In this document: positions 42,592 through 52,735 of the stretch, piece after piece
Numbering within the stretch: position 1 is the stretch's first letter
Layout: every line of letters starts with the position of its first letter
From: Clostridia bacterium
Lineage (GTDB): Bacteria > Bacillota > Clostridia > Christensenellales > UBA3700
Direction: 5' to 3'
Length of the DNA: 64,000 bases
NCBI GenBank assembly: GCA_029061605.1
Contig: JAIDRT010000035.1
Location: 1-64,000 of the forward strand
Made by a program: the position numbers and the translations under genes
The notes under the pieces: model-generated
What the model was told of the DNA's origin: nothing
Seen by the model: only the letters and a program-made list of their open reading frames with translations
The model's database searches: none

Positions 42592-43545
42592 TTATTCATC
42601 CTTGTCCTTGAGTTTAAGACCAAGGTCGTCAATTTTCTTCATAACTTCTTCGAGCGACTTCTTACCGAGATTTCTCACTTTAAGCATATCGTCTTCAGTT
42701 TTTTCCGTCAAATCCTTGACAGTGTTGATACCCGCTCTTCTCAAGCAGTTGTAAGATCTTACTGACAAATCCAAATCTTCGATTGCCATTTCGTAAATCT
42801 TTGCCTGTGATTCGTTGTCTTGAGAGATAAGTATCTCTTTTTCTGCCATATTGTCAACAAGTTTTACAAAAATACCAAGGTGATCATTCATAATCTTGGC
42901 AGCCAAACTGATGACCTCATTTGGCGTCGATGTACCGTTGGTCGCAACGTCAATGGTGAGTTTGTCAAAATTGATGTCTTGACCTTTTCTGGTGCTCTCT
43001 ACCTGATAACTTGCTGCGATAACAGGCGTGAAGATAGCGTCTACCGGAATATATCCTATACCTTGCTCCTCATCCTTGTTTTCGCTTGCGCCTACGTAGC
43101 CTCTGCCTACGCCGATATAGATCTCCATCTCAATGCTTGCGCCGTCCTCAAGAGTACAAATCTCAAGTTCGGGATTGAGGATCTCTATGTCGTCGCTGTG
43201 AGATATATCTGCAGCGGTAACTACGCCGGGCGTATATTTGTTGATAGTACAAAGTTGTTTGAAGTTCTTATCTTCGGTATGAGCCTTTACTGCAAGTCCC
43301 TTGATATTGAGAATTATTTCAGTAACGTCTTCTTTGATACCGGGGATAGCGGTGAACTCGTGTTGAACTCCATTTATTCTAATACCGACTGGAGCAGCGC
43401 CCGGCAAAGCGCCCAAGAGAATTCTTCTAAGGCTGTTGCCGAGAGTAGTACCAAATCCGCGCTCCAACGGCTCGACGGAATATCTGGTTTTTCTACCCGG
43501 CTCCATATCTTCTTTATTGATATTTGGTTTTTGAATTTCTATCAT
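42592..43545 (-). CDS. rpoA: RNA polymerase alpha subunit
   Basis: 317 residues. The N-terminal dimerisation domain begins MIEIQKPNI and shows ERGFGTTLGNSLRRILL; the C-terminal domain (about 245-310) carries IEDLDLSVRSYNCLRRAGI and KVRNLGKKSLEEV, the part that contacts UP elements and activators. AGGAGG is correctly spaced from the chosen ATG; an earlier ATG is inside the ribosome site. Both domains are complete. Confidence 0.97.
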   Translation of the reverse strand: MIEIQKPNINKEDMEPGRKTRYSVEPLERGFGTTLGNSLRRILLGALPGAAPVGIRINGVQHEFTAIPGIKEDVTEIILNIKGLAVKAHTEDKNFKQLCTINKYTPGVVTAADISHSDDIEILNPELEICTLEDGASIEMEIYIGVGRGYVGASENKDEEQGIGYIPVDAIFTPVIAASYQVESTRKGQDINFDKLTIDVATNGTSTPNEVISLAAKIMNDHLGIFVKLVDNMAEKEILISQDNESQAKIYEMAIEDLDLSVRSYNCLRRAGINTVKDLTEKTEDDMLKVRNLGKKSLEEVMKKIDDLGLKLKDKDE

Positions 43546-43595
43546 TGTTAGCCTCCTATTCAATGTTCAATGACCGAGACTGTCACAGCGTATTA

Positions 43596-44219
43596 TTATT
43601 TAGAATACAACTCGACAATCATATGCTCTTCAATCTTTTGCTCGACGTCTGCTCTCTCTGGCAAAGCAATTACGTTGCCAGTCATAGTAGCATTGTCAAA
43701 AGTCAACCACTTAGGAAGATTGAGTGTCTTAGCCTCCTTGATACCACTGAAGACCTTTTTGTCGGCTTTGTTTTCTTTGACGCCTATTACGTCGCCCTTC
43801 TTCACGAGGAATGAAGGAATATTTACGCACTTGCCGTTAACGGTGATCAAACCGTGGTTGACGATTTGTCTAGCCATTGAACGAGAAGATGCCAAACCAA
43901 GACGGTAAACGGTGTTGTCAAGACGTCTTTCCAAAAGGATAAGCATATTTTCACCGGTGATACCTCTCATCTTTTCGGCTTTGTCGTAGTAACCTCTGAA
44001 TTGTTTCTCGCAAAGTCCGTAGATTCTCTTGGTCTTTTGTTTTTCTCTCAACTGTGTAGCGTATTCGCTGTTCTTTTTACGATCAGCGCCGTGTTGTCCC
44101 GGAGGAGTGCTGTTCTTTGCAAAAGGACACTTTTCCGAATAACACTTTTCGCCTTTCAAAAATAATTTTTCGCCTTCGCGTCTGCATTGACGACAATCAG
44201 GACCTGTATATCTAGCCAT
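43596..44219 (-). CDS. rpsD: Ribosomal protein uS4
   Basis: 207 residues. The N-terminus has four zinc-type cysteines (Cys9, Cys12, Cys26, Cys31), so this is the zinc-binding C+ form. The S4 RNA-binding domain follows ([20 protein letters not shown]). S4 initiates 30S assembly. Located between rpsK and rpoA, as in other Firmicutes alpha operons that have rpsD inside. Confidence 0.96.
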   Translation of the reverse strand: MARYTGPDCRQCRREGEKLFLKGEKCYSEKCPFAKNSTPPGQHGADRKKNSEYATQLREKQKTKRIYGLCEKQFRGYYDKAEKMRGITGENMLILLERRLDNTVYRLGLASSRSMARQIVNHGLITVNGKCVNIPSFLVKKGDVIGVKENKADKKVFSGIKEAKTLNLPKWLTFDNATMTGNVIALPERADVEQKIEEHMIVELYSK

Positions 44220-44237
44220 ATTATTGCAAACCTCCTA

Positions 44238-44633
44238 TTACAGTCTTCTGCGCTTTGGTGGGCGACAGCCATTGTGCGGGATCGGAGATACGTCTTTGAT
44301 GAGCGTAACGTTCAATCCTACGTTCTGCAAGGCTCTGATAGCAGACTCTCTGCCGCTACCCGGTCCCTTGACATATACTTCTACGTTTCTTACGCCTGCG
44401 TCATATGCGACTTTACCAGCGTCTTCACTTACCATCTGAGCGGCAAACGGAGTAGATTTCTTGCTACCGCGAAGTTGAAGTTTACCAGAACTTGACCAAC
44501 TGATTGCGTTGCCTTGCGTATCGGTAATCGTCACAATGGTATTGTTGAAAGAGGCGTGAATATGAGCGCAACCGTTTTCACCGCGGCGCTTATTTACAGT
44601 ACGTTTTTTTACAACTTTTTTAGCAACTGCCAT
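44238..44633 (-). CDS. rpsK: Ribosomal protein uS11
   Basis: 131 residues: [15 protein letters not shown] near the start and the C-terminal [11 protein letters not shown], both diagnostic. Part of the 30S platform next to the Shine-Dalgarno helix. AGGAGG precedes it, 13 bp from rpsM. Confidence 0.96.
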   Translation of the reverse strand: MAVAKKVVKKRTVNKRRGENGCAHIHASFNNTIVTITDTQGNAISWSSSGKLQLRGSKKSTPFAAQMVSEDAGKVAYDAGVRNVEVYVKGPGSGRESAIRALQNVGLNVTLIKDVSPIPHNGCRPPKRRRL

Positions 44634-44646
44634 TATTCAATCCTCC

Positions 44647-45018
44647 TTATTTCTTCTTACGGCTAACGGTCTTCTTTGGACCTTTTCTTGTACGAGCGTT
44701 TTGCTTTGTACTCTGACCGCGTACCGGCAATCCCTTACGGTGTCTCACACCGCGATAACAACCGATTTCCTGCAGTCTTTTGATGTTCATCTTGATTTCA
44801 CGCTTCAAATCGCCTTCAACCATAATGTTGTTGCGGTCGATATATTCACGAATCTTGTTTACTTCTTCATCAGTCAAATCCCTAACTCTTGTATCAGGAT
44901 TTATACCTGTATCAGCGAGAATCTTGTTGGACGTAACTCTTCCTATACCGTAGATATAAGTAAGACCTATCTCAACTCTTTTCTCATTTGGCAAATCAAC
45001 GCCACTAATACGAGCCAT
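44647..45018 (-). CDS. rpsM: Ribosomal protein uS13
   Basis: 123 residues: [19 protein letters not shown] at the start, [22 protein letters not shown] and a basic tail [12 protein letters not shown]. It contacts the 50S subunit and tRNA. First gene behind its own promoter at 45152, after a leader of about 127 nt. Confidence 0.96.
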   Translation of the reverse strand: MARISGVDLPNEKRVEIGLTYIYGIGRVTSNKILADTGINPDTRVRDLTDEEVNKIREYIDRNNIMVEGDLKREIKMNIKRLQEIGCYRGVRHRKGLPVRGQSTKQNARTRKGPKKTVSRKKK

Positions 45019-45151
45019 TAAAATACCTCCAATAATTTAATAAATGTTTTATTATATTATTAAACGCTACGAGAAGTTAGATTGTCTGTTGTATTTGGAA
45101 TGAAACAACCTATTAGCCGCTCCCCAACGATTAATGTCTTTTAGCCTAGGT

Positions 45152-45180
45152 ATTATAACACGATTTAATAAATCTTGCAA
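45152..45180 (-). promoter_or_regulatory. Second promoter, driving rpsM-rpsK-rpsD-rpoA-rplQ
   Basis: Minus strand: TTGCAA (45175-45180), 17-bp spacer, TATAAT (45152-45157). The transcript has a GC-richer leader (45020-45145) with GGGGAGCGGCTAATAGG and a TTGTT...AACA hairpin, a candidate site for autoregulation by a ribosomal protein such as S4. Confidence 0.75.
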
Positions 45181-45215
45181 GCGTTATAATACAATTTTTT
45201 TATTTTTTACGCAAT

Positions 45216-45247
45216 AAAGGAATTATGGATAACGCCATAATCCTTTT
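45216..45247 (-). terminator. Terminator-like hairpin after rpmJ
   Basis: AAAGGATTATGG pairs with CCATAATTCCTTT (minus strand), loop CGTTAT, with T runs on both sides. It divides the spc part of the superoperon from the alpha part. Confidence 0.7.
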
Positions 45248-45297
45248 TAGCCGTTTTTAAGCGTTTTACGCTCATTTCTTATAATTAAGAGAAATTA

Positions 45298-45414
45298 TTA
45301 GCCTTGCTTTTGCTTATGCTTTTTGTATTTTGAGCAGATGATCATAACTGCTCCGTTTCTCTTTATTACCTTGCATTTGTCGCACATCGGCTTTACTGAT
45401 GGTCTGACCTTCAT
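45298..45414 (-). CDS. rpmJ: Ribosomal protein bL36
   Basis: 38 residues, [14 protein letters not shown] through to KHKQKQG. Zinc ligands Cys11, Cys14, Cys27 and His33, so this is the zinc form. It lies between infA and rpsM as expected. Its flanks are a 24-bp gap to infA and a terminator-like hairpin. Confidence 0.95.
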   Translation of the reverse strand: MKVRPSVKPMCDKCKVIKRNGAVMIICSKYKKHKQKQG

Positions 45415-45438
45415 TGTTATATCCTCCGTTAATCTACC

Positions 45439-45660
45439 TTAATTCTTATTACGCCATACTATTCTACCTTTGGTGAGATCGTATGGACTTAATTCTACTT
45501 TGACTGCGTCCCCTTCGAGAATTTTGATATAATTCTTTCTCAATTTTCCCGACAGATACGCTACGATAACGTGTCCGTTTGACAACTCTACTTTAAAATT
45601 GGTACCAGGCAATACTTCTATTACTTTTCCCTCTGCTTCGATTACGTCTTCTTTGGACAT
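45439..45660 (-). CDS. infA: Translation initiation factor IF-1
   Basis: 73-residue S1/OB-fold protein, [19 protein letters not shown] with the C-terminal [11 protein letters not shown], nearly the consensus sequence. It occupies the A site during initiation. It follows the KOW protein gene with a 9-bp gap and a GGAGG site. Confidence 0.96.
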   Translation of the reverse strand: MSKEDVIEAEGKVIEVLPGTNFKVELSNGHVIVAYLSGKLRKNYIKILEGDAVKVELSPYDLTKGRIVWRNKN

Positions 45661-45669
45661 ATATACCTC

Positions 45670-45918
45670 CTATTCAACAGTATCAAGTTTACCTAATCTA
45701 TCCGCGATGCTCTTATCGTCGACGTACGAATTTATATCGCTTGCCTCTTCAATGAGTTTGACGTGCTTGACGTTCTTTTGTTTAGGACTTTCCAGCCTTC
45801 TCGACTTACCGTCGGCAATCAATATGTAATTCTCATTGAGCGTCGCTATGACAACGAAATATCTCTTTGCGTCGTGTCCGCTCTTTGATTGCACTATGTC
45901 TCCAACTTTAAAAGCCAT
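45670..45918 (-). CDS. KOW domain RNA-binding protein (L14e-like)
   Basis: 82 residues with an N-terminal KOW motif (FKVGDIVQSKSGHDAKRYFVV) and a short charged tail. Firmicutes often have such a protein, similar to eukaryal L14e/L27e, between map and infA; its role on the ribosome is not established. I start it at the ATG behind GAGGTAAAG, within 8 bp of the map stop; nine further codons upstream are open but would overlap map. Confidence 0.85.
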   Translation of the reverse strand: MAFKVGDIVQSKSGHDAKRYFVVIATLNENYILIADGKSRRLESPKQKNVKHVKLIEEASDINSYVDDKSIADRLGKLDTVE

Positions 45919-45925
45919 CTTTACC

Positions 45926-46672
45926 TCACAGCGACAATATCTCAACGCCGTCTTCTTTTATCCACACGGTGTTTTCGTAATGCGCCGAAGGCATTCCGTC
46001 TGCCGTAACTACCGTCCAACCGTCATTAAGCATATACACTTCGTGCGTTCCCATATTGATCATTGGCTCAATGGCAATCGTCATATTTTTACGCAATCGC
46101 ATTCCGTGTCCTTCTCTGCCGTAATTAGGCACTTCGGGATCTTCGTGCATTTCTTTGCCTATTCCGTGTCCTACCAATGCCCTTACAACTCCGTAACCGT
46201 GGGATTCTGCATAAGACTGTATCGCGTGTCCCAAGTCTCCAAGTCTAACTCCCTCTTTGAGAATCTTGACTCCTTCAAAAAAACTCTGCTTGGTGACTTC
46301 GACTAGTTTTGCTTTTTCTTCGCTGACTTTGCCTATCATAAAGGTTCTTGCGGCGTCGCCGTTGTAACCTTTGTAGATACTTCCGCAGTCTACGCTGACT
46401 ATGTCGCCCTCTTTGATCACCACTTTGTCTGACGGAATACCGTGTACGACTTGTTCATTTATCGACGTACATATCGACGCGGGAAAACCGCTATATCCCA
46501 AAAAAGACGGTATGGCGTCGCACTTGACTATATAATCGTGTGCTATCTTATTGAGTTGAGCCGTCGTCATTCCCTCTTTGATTTTATCTTCGAGTAGATT
46601 GAGCGTATCTCTGACGATTTGATTAGCCTTGCGCATCAACTGTATTTCATAGTCCGACTTAATGGTTATCAT
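45926..46672 (-). CDS. map: Methionine aminopeptidase type I
   Basis: 248-residue metallopeptidase that removes the initiator Met. Metal ligands are visible: VDCGSIYKGYNGDAARTF (two Asp), GHGIGKEMHEDP (His), AIEPM (Glu) and the last Glu in WVIKEDG-type end. Its start overlaps the adk end by 14 bp. Confidence 0.95.
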   Translation of the reverse strand: MITIKSDYEIQLMRKANQIVRDTLNLLEDKIKEGMTTAQLNKIAHDYIVKCDAIPSFLGYSGFPASICTSINEQVVHGIPSDKVVIKEGDIVSVDCGSIYKGYNGDAARTFMIGKVSEEKAKLVEVTKQSFFEGVKILKEGVRLGDLGHAIQSYAESHGYGVVRALVGHGIGKEMHEDPEVPNYGREGHGMRLRKNMTIAIEPMINMGTHEVYMLNDGWTVVTADGMPSAHYENTVWIKEDGVEILSL

Positions 46673-47282
46673 TCAATATCCTCACTATGTCGTCGAAGAC
46701 TTTGTTCATTTCCTGCGTTCCGTCCACGTCCTTGAGTATTCCCATATTGCTATAGTACTCTATGAGCGGAGCAGTCTGAGCATTGTAAACTTCCAGTCTT
46801 GCCTTTACGGTGTCTTCTTTGTCGTCGTCTCTTTGATAGAGTTTCTCGCCGCACTTTGCGCATACGTCTTTGCCATACCACGATACGTGATAACTCTCTC
46901 CGCACTTGCACATTCTGCGTCCTGCAATTCTGTCTACAACAAGTTTTTCGTCTACGGCTAAGTTGATCGCGCAGGTTATCTTTGCAAAATCATTCAAAGC
47001 CTTTGCCTGTTCTATCGTTCTTGGAAAGCCGTCAAGCAAAAATCCCTTTTGGCAATCTGCCTCGGCAAGTCTTTGTTTGACAAGCCCGATCACGACTTCG
47101 TCAGGCACGAGCAAGCCTTTGTCGATATAGCCCTTGGCTTCTGCGCCCAAGGCCGTGCCCGCCTTGATGTTAGCCCTCAATATGTCTCCGGTGGAGATAT
47201 GAGGTATATTATACTTTTCACATACTTTCGTCGCTTGGGTGCCTTTACCGGCGCCCGGCGCTCCTAAAAATACTAAGTACAT
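46659..47282 (-). CDS. adk: Adenylate kinase
   Basis: 207 residues: P-loop GAPGAGKGTQ (about 7-16), DGFPRT, and a lid with a zinc knuckle CKCGESYH...CAKCGEK. It balances AMP, ADP and ATP. Between secY and map, the usual Gram-positive location. Confidence 0.96.
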   Translation of the reverse strand: MYLVFLGAPGAGKGTQATKVCEKYNIPHISTGDILRANIKAGTALGAEAKGYIDKGLLVPDEVVIGLVKQRLAEADCQKGFLLDGFPRTIEQAKALNDFAKITCAINLAVDEKLVVDRIAGRRMCKCGESYHVSWYGKDVCAKCGEKLYQRDDDKEDTVKARLEVYNAQTAPLIEYYSNMGILKDVDGTQEMNKVFDDIVRILNDNH

Positions 47283-47292
47283 AAATCCTCTT

Positions 47293-48621
47293 TTACTTGA
47301 GGAAGCCCTTGTAGTGCTTCATCATAAGTTGTCCCTCAAGTTGTTTGTTGAATTCAAGCGCAACGCTTACCGCAATGAGCATACCAGTAGATGATATTGC
47401 GTTGTTTACTCCCAGTCCAGCGCCTATAAGTTGGAAGAGGACTGCCGGTACTATGGCTATAAAGCCAAGGAACAATGCGCCGAACAAAACTATTCTGTTG
47501 TTGATTTTTTGAAGGTAATCGCTTGTGGGTTTACCACTTCTGATACCCTGTATTGAGCCGCCGTACTGTTGCAAGTTTCTTGCTACGTCCTGCGGGTTGA
47601 ACTGTATCTGCGCATAGAAGTATGCGAAGAATATGATCAGAACAAGCATTACCAAATAGTAGAATACCCAGCCTACCCATTGCCATTGCGAGTTTATGCT
47701 CCCCGGATAGCAGAAGGTCATATAGTTGACAAATGCCTGGTTATCCTGTCCTGTAAATTGGAATATCATCATAGGTATCGTCATAAAGGACGACGCAAAG
47801 ATGATAGGCATTACGCCCGAACTGTTGACTTTGATTGGTATAAACGTCGACTGTCCGCCGTACATCTTATTGCCCTTGACTTGCTTTGCATAGTTGACTT
47901 TGATTCTTCTCTCTCCGCCGTCTACAAATACAATAAACGCAAACAGGAACAACACTACCAATAAATATCCAAACAAATTCCAAAGTTTTGTAGGATCGGC
48001 TTGAATTTGCGGAATCGTATTAACGAGCGCTAATCCAAAAGATGACAGTATACCGCTGAAGATTATCAGCGAAGTACCGTTGCCAATACCAAGTTCAGTA
48101 ATTCTCTCGCCAAGCCACATAACTACCGTACTGCCCGAAACGAGCAACGCGATAATCATAATAGCCGTAAGCCAACCGTTCTTTTCGCCAAACATAGGCT
48201 CAATATAGTCTTTATAAGCGACTACGATACCTATTGCCTGCACAACAGCCAAGGCTATTGCTACGTATCTGGTGATTATTGTGATTTTTTCACGCCCCTC
48301 ATCACCTTGTTTTGAAAGTCTTTCAAGCGGTGGAATGATAAGTGTGAGCAACTGCATTATGATAAAACTGTTGATAAACGGCAAAATACCTAGCGCGAAT
48401 AGCGTGAGATATTGCATTGAGCCGCCGCTCATCATACTCAAAAGTTGAAATATCGTGTTGCTTTCAGCCGTACCTCCGAACTGACCTGCGTAAAAATCAG
48501 CAGATATGCCTGGAAGCGGTATCCAACAACCGATTCGGAATGCGAGAAGCAATCCGAACGTTGCGAATATTTTGTTTCTGATGCTTTTATCACTAAATGC
48601 GTTTTTGATAGTTTGCCACAT
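47293..48621 (-). CDS. secY: Protein translocase subunit SecY
   Basis: 442 residues, ten membrane helices, the channel for secreted proteins. Visible landmarks: WIPLPGIS, the plug-region GGSMQYLTLFALGILPFINS, GIGNGTSLIIF, and the C5/C6 cytoplasmic loop with GKPTSDYLQKI. The ATG overlaps the L15 stop by one base. Confidence 0.96.
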   Translation of the reverse strand: MWQTIKNAFSDKSIRNKIFATFGLLLAFRIGCWIPLPGISADFYAGQFGGTAESNTIFQLLSMMSGGSMQYLTLFALGILPFINSFIIMQLLTLIIPPLERLSKQGDEGREKITIITRYVAIALAVVQAIGIVVAYKDYIEPMFGEKNGWLTAIMIIALLVSGSTVVMWLGERITELGIGNGTSLIIFSGILSSFGLALVNTIPQIQADPTKLWNLFGYLLVVLFLFAFIVFVDGGERRIKVNYAKQVKGNKMYGGQSTFIPIKVNSSGVMPIIFASSFMTIPMMIFQFTGQDNQAFVNYMTFCYPGSINSQWQWVGWVFYYLVMLVLIIFFAYFYAQIQFNPQDVARNLQQYGGSIQGIRSGKPTSDYLQKINNRIVLFGALFLGFIAIVPAVLFQLIGAGLGVNNAISSTGMLIAVSVALEFNKQLEGQLMMKHYKGFLK

Positions 48622-49064
48622 TATAGCACCTCTGCTTTGCCACCTGCTTTTTCAATTATTTGCACAGATGACTTAGTAAATTTGTTTGCTTTAACCTCAA
48701 GCCTTTTTGTCAATGTACCATTGCCAAGAACCTTCAAACCATAAGGCTCAACCTTACTAAGAACACCCTTCTCGAGGAGAAGTTCTGCAGTAACTACCGT
48801 ACCGTCGTCGAACACTTCAAGATCGCTGACGTTGACGATAGAATATACTTTTTTGAAGACGTTGTTGAATCCTCTCTTAGGAATTCTTCTTACGAGTGGC
48901 ATTTGTCCGCCTTCAAATCCCGGTCTTACTCCGCCGCCGCTACGAGCCCATTGCCCCTTGTGACCTTTACCGGAAGTCTTGCCGAGACCCGAGCCAATAC
49001 CTCTGCCGAGTCTTTTTGACTGCGTCTTTGCTCCCTCTGCAGGAGCCATATTGTTCAATTTCAT
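48621..49064 (-). CDS. rplO: Ribosomal protein uL15
   Basis: 147 residues: [21 protein letters not shown] near the start and [17 protein letters not shown], both signature stretches for L15. Coupled to secY by a stop/start overlap. Confidence 0.96.
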   Translation of the reverse strand: MKLNNMAPAEGAKTQSKRLGRGIGSGLGKTSGKGHKGQWARSGGGVRPGFEGGQMPLVRRIPKRGFNNVFKKVYSIVNVSDLEVFDDGTVVTAELLLEKGVLSKVEPYGLKVLGNGTLTKRLEVKANKFTKSSVQIIEKAGGKAEVL

Positions 49065-49076
49065 ATCTAATCCTCC

Positions 49077-49256
49077 TTACGCCTGCTCAATCATTACGAG
49101 ATGCGAAACTACCTTGAGCATACCCTCGGAACAAGCGTTAGACGTGATAACGTTGCTGCTTCCGATCTTCTTGAGACCCAAAGCCTTGATTGTATCTTTT
49201 TGCTTTTGCGAGCAACCTATCGTACTCTTTACGAGCGTAACTTTAATCTTTTCCAT
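49077..49256 (-). CDS. rpmD: Ribosomal protein uL30
   Basis: 59 residues, MEKIKVTLVKSTIGCSQKQ with ALGLKKIGSSNV, the core of L30. It sits between rpsE and rplO, where bacterial L30 belongs. The start is preceded by AGGAGG. Confidence 0.93.
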   Translation of the reverse strand: MEKIKVTLVKSTIGCSQKQKDTIKALGLKKIGSSNVITSNACSEGMLKVVSHLVMIEQA

Positions 49257-49269
49257 AAGTCGCCTCCTA

Positions 49270-49779
49270 TTAGCCTATAATATCTTCGACGCTCTTGCCT
49301 CTCAAAGCGGCGATTTGCTCAGCCGTCTTCATCTTTGCAAGTCCGTCAAAGGTAGCCTTGACACAGTTGATTTTGTTGTTGCTGCCCATAGACTTTGTTC
49401 TCACATCCTTGATGCCTGCGCATTCAAGTACGGCACGAACAGGACCGCCTGCGATAACACCGGTACCTGCGCTAGCCGGCATTATAATAACCTTAGAACT
49501 TCCGAAGTTGCCGATTGCCTCGTGCGGAACAGACGTGTCCAACTTAGCAATCTTTATCATATTGCGCTTTGCTTCTGCCGTTGCCTTGCGGATAGCCTCA
49601 GGAACTTCGCCTGCTTTGCCCATTCCGAGACCGATAGAACCTTGTCCGTCGCCGACTACTATAAGAGCCGCAAATCTCATTGTTCTACCGCCCTTGACAA
49701 CCTTGGTTACGCGGTTGACGCAAATGAGTTTATTGAGCAATTCTTCTTCTTGATTGTTAAATCTCTCTTTTCTAGCCAT
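49270..49779 (-). CDS. rpsE: Ribosomal protein uS5
   Basis: 169 residues: [40 protein letters not shown] and [20 protein letters not shown]5 lies at the mRNA entry and affects decoding accuracy. Normal length. Confidence 0.96.
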   Translation of the reverse strand: MARKERFNNQEEELLNKLICVNRVTKVVKGGRTMRFAALIVVGDGQGSIGLGMGKAGEVPEAIRKATAEAKRNMIKIAKLDTSVPHEAIGNFGSSKVIIMPASAGTGVIAGGPVRAVLECAGIKDVRTKSMGSNNKINCVKATFDGLAKMKTAEQIAALRGKSVEDIIG

Positions 49780-49790
49780 TTTGGATCTCC

Positions 49791-50159
49791 TTAGAATTTA
49801 AGTCCGGCTTCTCTTGCGCCGTCTGCAACGCTCTTAACGCGTCCGGTATAGAGATATCCGCCTCTGTCGAAAACTACTTCGGTGATACCTGCTTGCAAAG
49901 CCTTTTTAGCAACTGCCTTGCCTACTTCGGCTGCGGCCTCAGTCTTGGTCATATCCTTGACTTTCTTAATCATATCCTTATCAAGAGTCGAGCAAGAAAC
50001 GAGCGTCGTACCTTTGATATCGTCGATAATCTGCACGTTGATATTGTTGGTACTTCTGTATACGTTGAAGCGAGGTCTCTCGGCTGTGCCACTGATTTTA
50101 GATCTAACTCTTTGATGTCTTTTTTGCCTGATGGCATTCTTATCAATCTTACTAATCAT
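49791..50159 (-). CDS. rplR: Ribosomal protein uL18
   Basis: 122 residues; binds 5S r[21 protein letters not shown] at the start and [20 protein letters not shown] at the end are diagnostic. Confidence 0.96.
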   Translation of the reverse strand: MISKIDKNAIRQKRHQRVRSKISGTAERPRFNVYRSTNNINVQIIDDIKGTTLVSCSTLDKDMIKKVKDMTKTEAAAEVGKAVAKKALQAGITEVVFDRGGYLYTGRVKSVADGAREAGLKF

Positions 50160-50172
50160 TTTATCTCACTCC

Positions 50173-50715
50173 TTATTTCTTACCTGTCTTGCCTTCCTTA
50201 CGTACGATAACTTCGTCTTTATAACGAATACCGTATACGTGGTAAGGATCGGGGTTACGAACTTTTCTTATGTTGGCAGCCATTTGACCAACCAACTCTT
50301 TGTCAATACCCTTTACGACTACTTCCGTAACGGAAACGCACTCGTAAGTGATACCCGGTATCTCTTCTATCTCAACCGGATGCGAATAACCTAGGTTGAG
50401 CACGAGTTTTTTACCTTGCTTGGTTGCCTTGTAACCTACACCGTTGAGAATCAAAGATTTCTCAAAGCCCTTGGATACGCCTTCAACCATATTTGCAATA
50501 AGTTTTCTGTAAAGACCGTGCATTGCCTTGACCGGCTTATCGTCATTGGGTCTTGTTACGTGCACTTCTGCGCCCTCTACTTTTACGGTAATGATGCTGT
50601 TTACTTTGAGTGTCAAAGTGCCCTTTGCGCCTTTAACCGTAACAATATTTTCGGGCGATACGCTTACTTCTACGCCTGCTGGGATAGCAACAGGAAGTCT
50701 ACCAATTCTTGACAT
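50173..50715 (-). CDS. rplF: Ribosomal protein uL6
   Basis: 180 residues: [17 protein letters not shown], two L6 repeats, [16 protein letters not shown] and the C-terminal [14 protein letters not shown]. Near the factor-binding site of the 50S subunit. Confidence 0.96.
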   Translation of the reverse strand: MSRIGRLPVAIPAGVEVSVSPENIVTVKGAKGTLTLKVNSIITVKVEGAEVHVTRPNDDKPVKAMHGLYRKLIANMVEGVSKGFEKSLILNGVGYKATKQGKKLVLNLGYSHPVEIEEIPGITYECVSVTEVVVKGIDKELVGQMAANIRKVRNPDPYHVYGIRYKDEVIVRKEGKTGKK

Positions 50716-50730
50716 ATTCCTACCTCCCTA

Positions 50731-51129
50731 TTACCAAACGTAAGCGAGTACTTCGCCGCCGATATGTGCTGCGCGAGCCTTCTTGTCAGTCATAATTCCC
50801 TTGGAAGTGGAAATGATTGCTATTCCCAAACCGTTGAGAACGACAGGAAGTTTCTCTGAGTTTGCGTACACTCTCAAGCCTGGCTTGGAAATACGCTTGA
50901 TTCCGGAAATGACCTTCTCATTGTTAGGTCCATATTTCAAATTTACCTTCATAACACTTTGAACTTCGCCTTCAACTACTTCATATCCGTTGATAAATCC
51001 TTCTTCAGTCAAGATGTCGGCGATTGCCTTCTTCATCTTGGAAAGAGGTACTTCGACGCTTTCGTGTCTTGCTACCAAAGCATTACGGATACGAGTGAGC
51101 ATATCTGCGATCGGATCAGTTATCATCAT
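50731..51129 (-). CDS. rpsH: Ribosomal protein uS8
   Basis: 132 residues: [19 protein letters not shown] at the start and [18 protein letters not shown] near the end. In enterobacteria S8 represses the spc mRNA; no such site could be established here. Confidence 0.96.
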   Translation of the reverse strand: MMITDPIADMLTRIRNALVARHESVEVPLSKMKKAIADILTEEGFINGYEVVEGEVQSVMKVNLKYGPNNEKVISGIKRISKPGLRVYANSEKLPVVLNGLGIAIISTSKGIMTDKKARAAHIGGEVLAYVW

Positions 51130-51147
51130 AGTAAAAATACCCTCCTA

Positions 51148-51333
51148 TTACCAACTTGCCTTCTTTACTCCGGGGATCTCGCCCTTGTAAGCGAGTTCTC
51201 TGAAGCAAATTCTGCAAATTCCGTACTTTCTTAAAACTGCGTGCGGTCTTCCACAAATCTGGCATCTGGTGTATGCTCTTGTGGAGTACTTTGGAGTCTT
51301 TTGTTGTTTGTTAATCATTGCTTTCTTTGCCAT
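51148..51333 (-). CDS. rpsN: Ribosomal protein uS14, zinc type
   Basis: 61 residues, the short Gram-positive type. Zinc ligands Cys24, Cys27, Cys40 and Cys43 (RCQICGRP and ICRICFREL). Ends [11 protein letters not shown] as usual. Confidence 0.95.
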   Translation of the reverse strand: MAKKAMINKQQKTPKYSTRAYTRCQICGRPHAVLRKYGICRICFRELAYKGEIPGVKKASW

Positions 51334-51344
51334 AATTTAATCTC

Positions 51345-51896
51345 CTATTTCACAAAAGGCATACCGAGGAGCGTCAACAACTCCTTAGCCTCTTCGTCTG
51401 TGTTTGCCGTAGTTACGACGATAATGTCAAAACCTCTTACCTTCTCAACCTTGTCGTATTGAATTTCTGGGAAGATGATTTGTTCCTTAACGCCCATTGC
51501 GTAGTTGCCGCGTCCGTCGAACGAATCGTTTGGCACGCCCTTAAAGTCTCTTACTCGGGGAAGAGCGACGGATATGAGTTTATCCATAAAGTCGTACATC
51601 TTCTTTCCTCTCAAAGTTACCTTTGCGCCAATCGTCATACCTTCTCTCACCTTGAAGTTTGCAACGCTCTTCTTAGCCTTGCACTCTGCGGGAGCCTGAC
51701 CTGCGATCAACTTGAGTTCTTCAACAGCCTGTTGAAGGCTCTTGCTGTTATCTTTGACGTCGCCAAGACCCATATTGAGAACTACTTTCTCGAGTTTTGG
51801 AACTTGGTTGACGTTCTTATAGTTAAACTTTTTAATCAATGCAGGAACTACTGTTGATTTATAGTATTCAAGCATTCTGTATTCTCTATTTTCCAC
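51345..51896 (-). CDS. rplE: Ribosomal protein uL5
   Basis: 183 residues: binds 5S rRNA and the P-site t[18 protein letters not shown] and [14 protein letters not shown], then [11 protein letters not shown]. Starts [23 protein letters not shown] precedes. Confidence 0.96.
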   Translation of the reverse strand: MENREYRMLEYYKSTVVPALIKKFNYKNVNQVPKLEKVVLNMGLGDVKDNSKSLQQAVEELKLIAGQAPAECKAKKSVANFKVREGMTIGAKVTLRGKKMYDFMDKLISVALPRVRDFKGVPNDSFDGRGNYAMGVKEQIIFPEIQYDKVEKVRGFDIIVVTTANTDEEAKELLTLLGMPFVK

Positions 51897-51911
51897 AGTC
51901 GTTGTCCTCCA

Positions 51912-52337
51912 TTAGTTTTCTGCCACGTCAGTGGTCTTCTTTGCCTTGGTGGCAGTCTTCTTAGTTGCCTTCTTAGCGGTCTTTGCTGCTTTTGCCGGTT
52001 TTACGTCCAAAGACGCTCCGCACTTCTTGCATATACGCGTCTTGATCTTCTTGCCGTTTTCGTCAACGCTGATGTTGTGGGCAATTCTCGTAGCGCTATT
52101 GCAACTCGGGCAGAGGATCATTACGTTGGATACGTTTATAGACGCCTCTCTTTCGATAATTCCGCCCTTCTCTTGAGCGTTGCGAGGCTTAACGAAACAC
52201 TTTACAGTTCTTAAATCCGAGCCTTGCAAAACTACTCTTTGGGACTTGGTATCTACCGCCAATACTTGACCTGTCTTACCTTTATCGACGCCTGCGATAA
52301 CCTTAACCGCATCGCCTTTCTTAACATTCATACTCAT
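51912..52337 (-). CDS. rplX: Ribosomal protein uL24 with zinc ribbon and basic tail
   Basis: 141 residues: the KOW-containing L24 core (KKGDAVKVIAGVDKGKTGQV) then a four-cysteine ribbon (CPSC and CKKC, about 76-108) and an Ala/Lys/Thr-rich tail of about 30 residues. The tail makes it longer than the usual 100-110. L24 starts 50S assembly. Confidence 0.95.
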   Translation of the reverse strand: MSMNVKKGDAVKVIAGVDKGKTGQVLAVDTKSQRVVLQGSDLRTVKCFVKPRNAQEKGGIIEREASINVSNVMILCPSCNSATRIAHNISVDENGKKIKTRICKKCGASLDVKPAKAAKTAKKATKKTATKAKKTTDVAEN

Positions 52338-52352
52338 ATTGGTCTACCTCCG

Positions 52353-52721
52353 TTAGATTACCTCTGGGGCAAGAGAAATGATCTTCATATAATCTTTTTC
52401 TCTCAACTCTCTGGCAATTGGTCCAAAGATACGAGTACCCCTAGGTTGCTTTTGATTGTCGATAATAACGGCAGCGTTGTCGTCAAATCTTATGTGAGAA
52501 CCGTCAGTTCTTCTGATACCTTTCTTGGTTCTTACGATAACTGCTTTGACTACGTCGCCTTTCTTAACTGCGCCGCCCGGGGTAGCCGTCTGCACGGATG
52601 CCACGATTACGTCGCCAATATTACCGCTTCTACGGAACGAACCGCCCATTACTCTAATACATTTGATCTCTTTTGCGCCTGAATTATCGGCAACGACCAA
52701 TCTTGTCTCTGGTTGTATCAT
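52353..52721 (-). CDS. rplN: Ribosomal protein uL14
   Basis: 122 residues: [18 protein letters not shown] and the end [17 protein letters not shown]. Consensus-like throughout. Confidence 0.96.
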   Translation of the reverse strand: MIQPETRLVVADNSGAKEIKCIRVMGGSFRRSGNIGDVIVASVQTATPGGAVKKGDVVKAVIVRTKKGIRRTDGSHIRFDDNAAVIIDNQKQPRGTRIFGPIARELREKDYMKIISLAPEVI

Positions 52722-52735
52722 TCTTGGGGTCCTCC

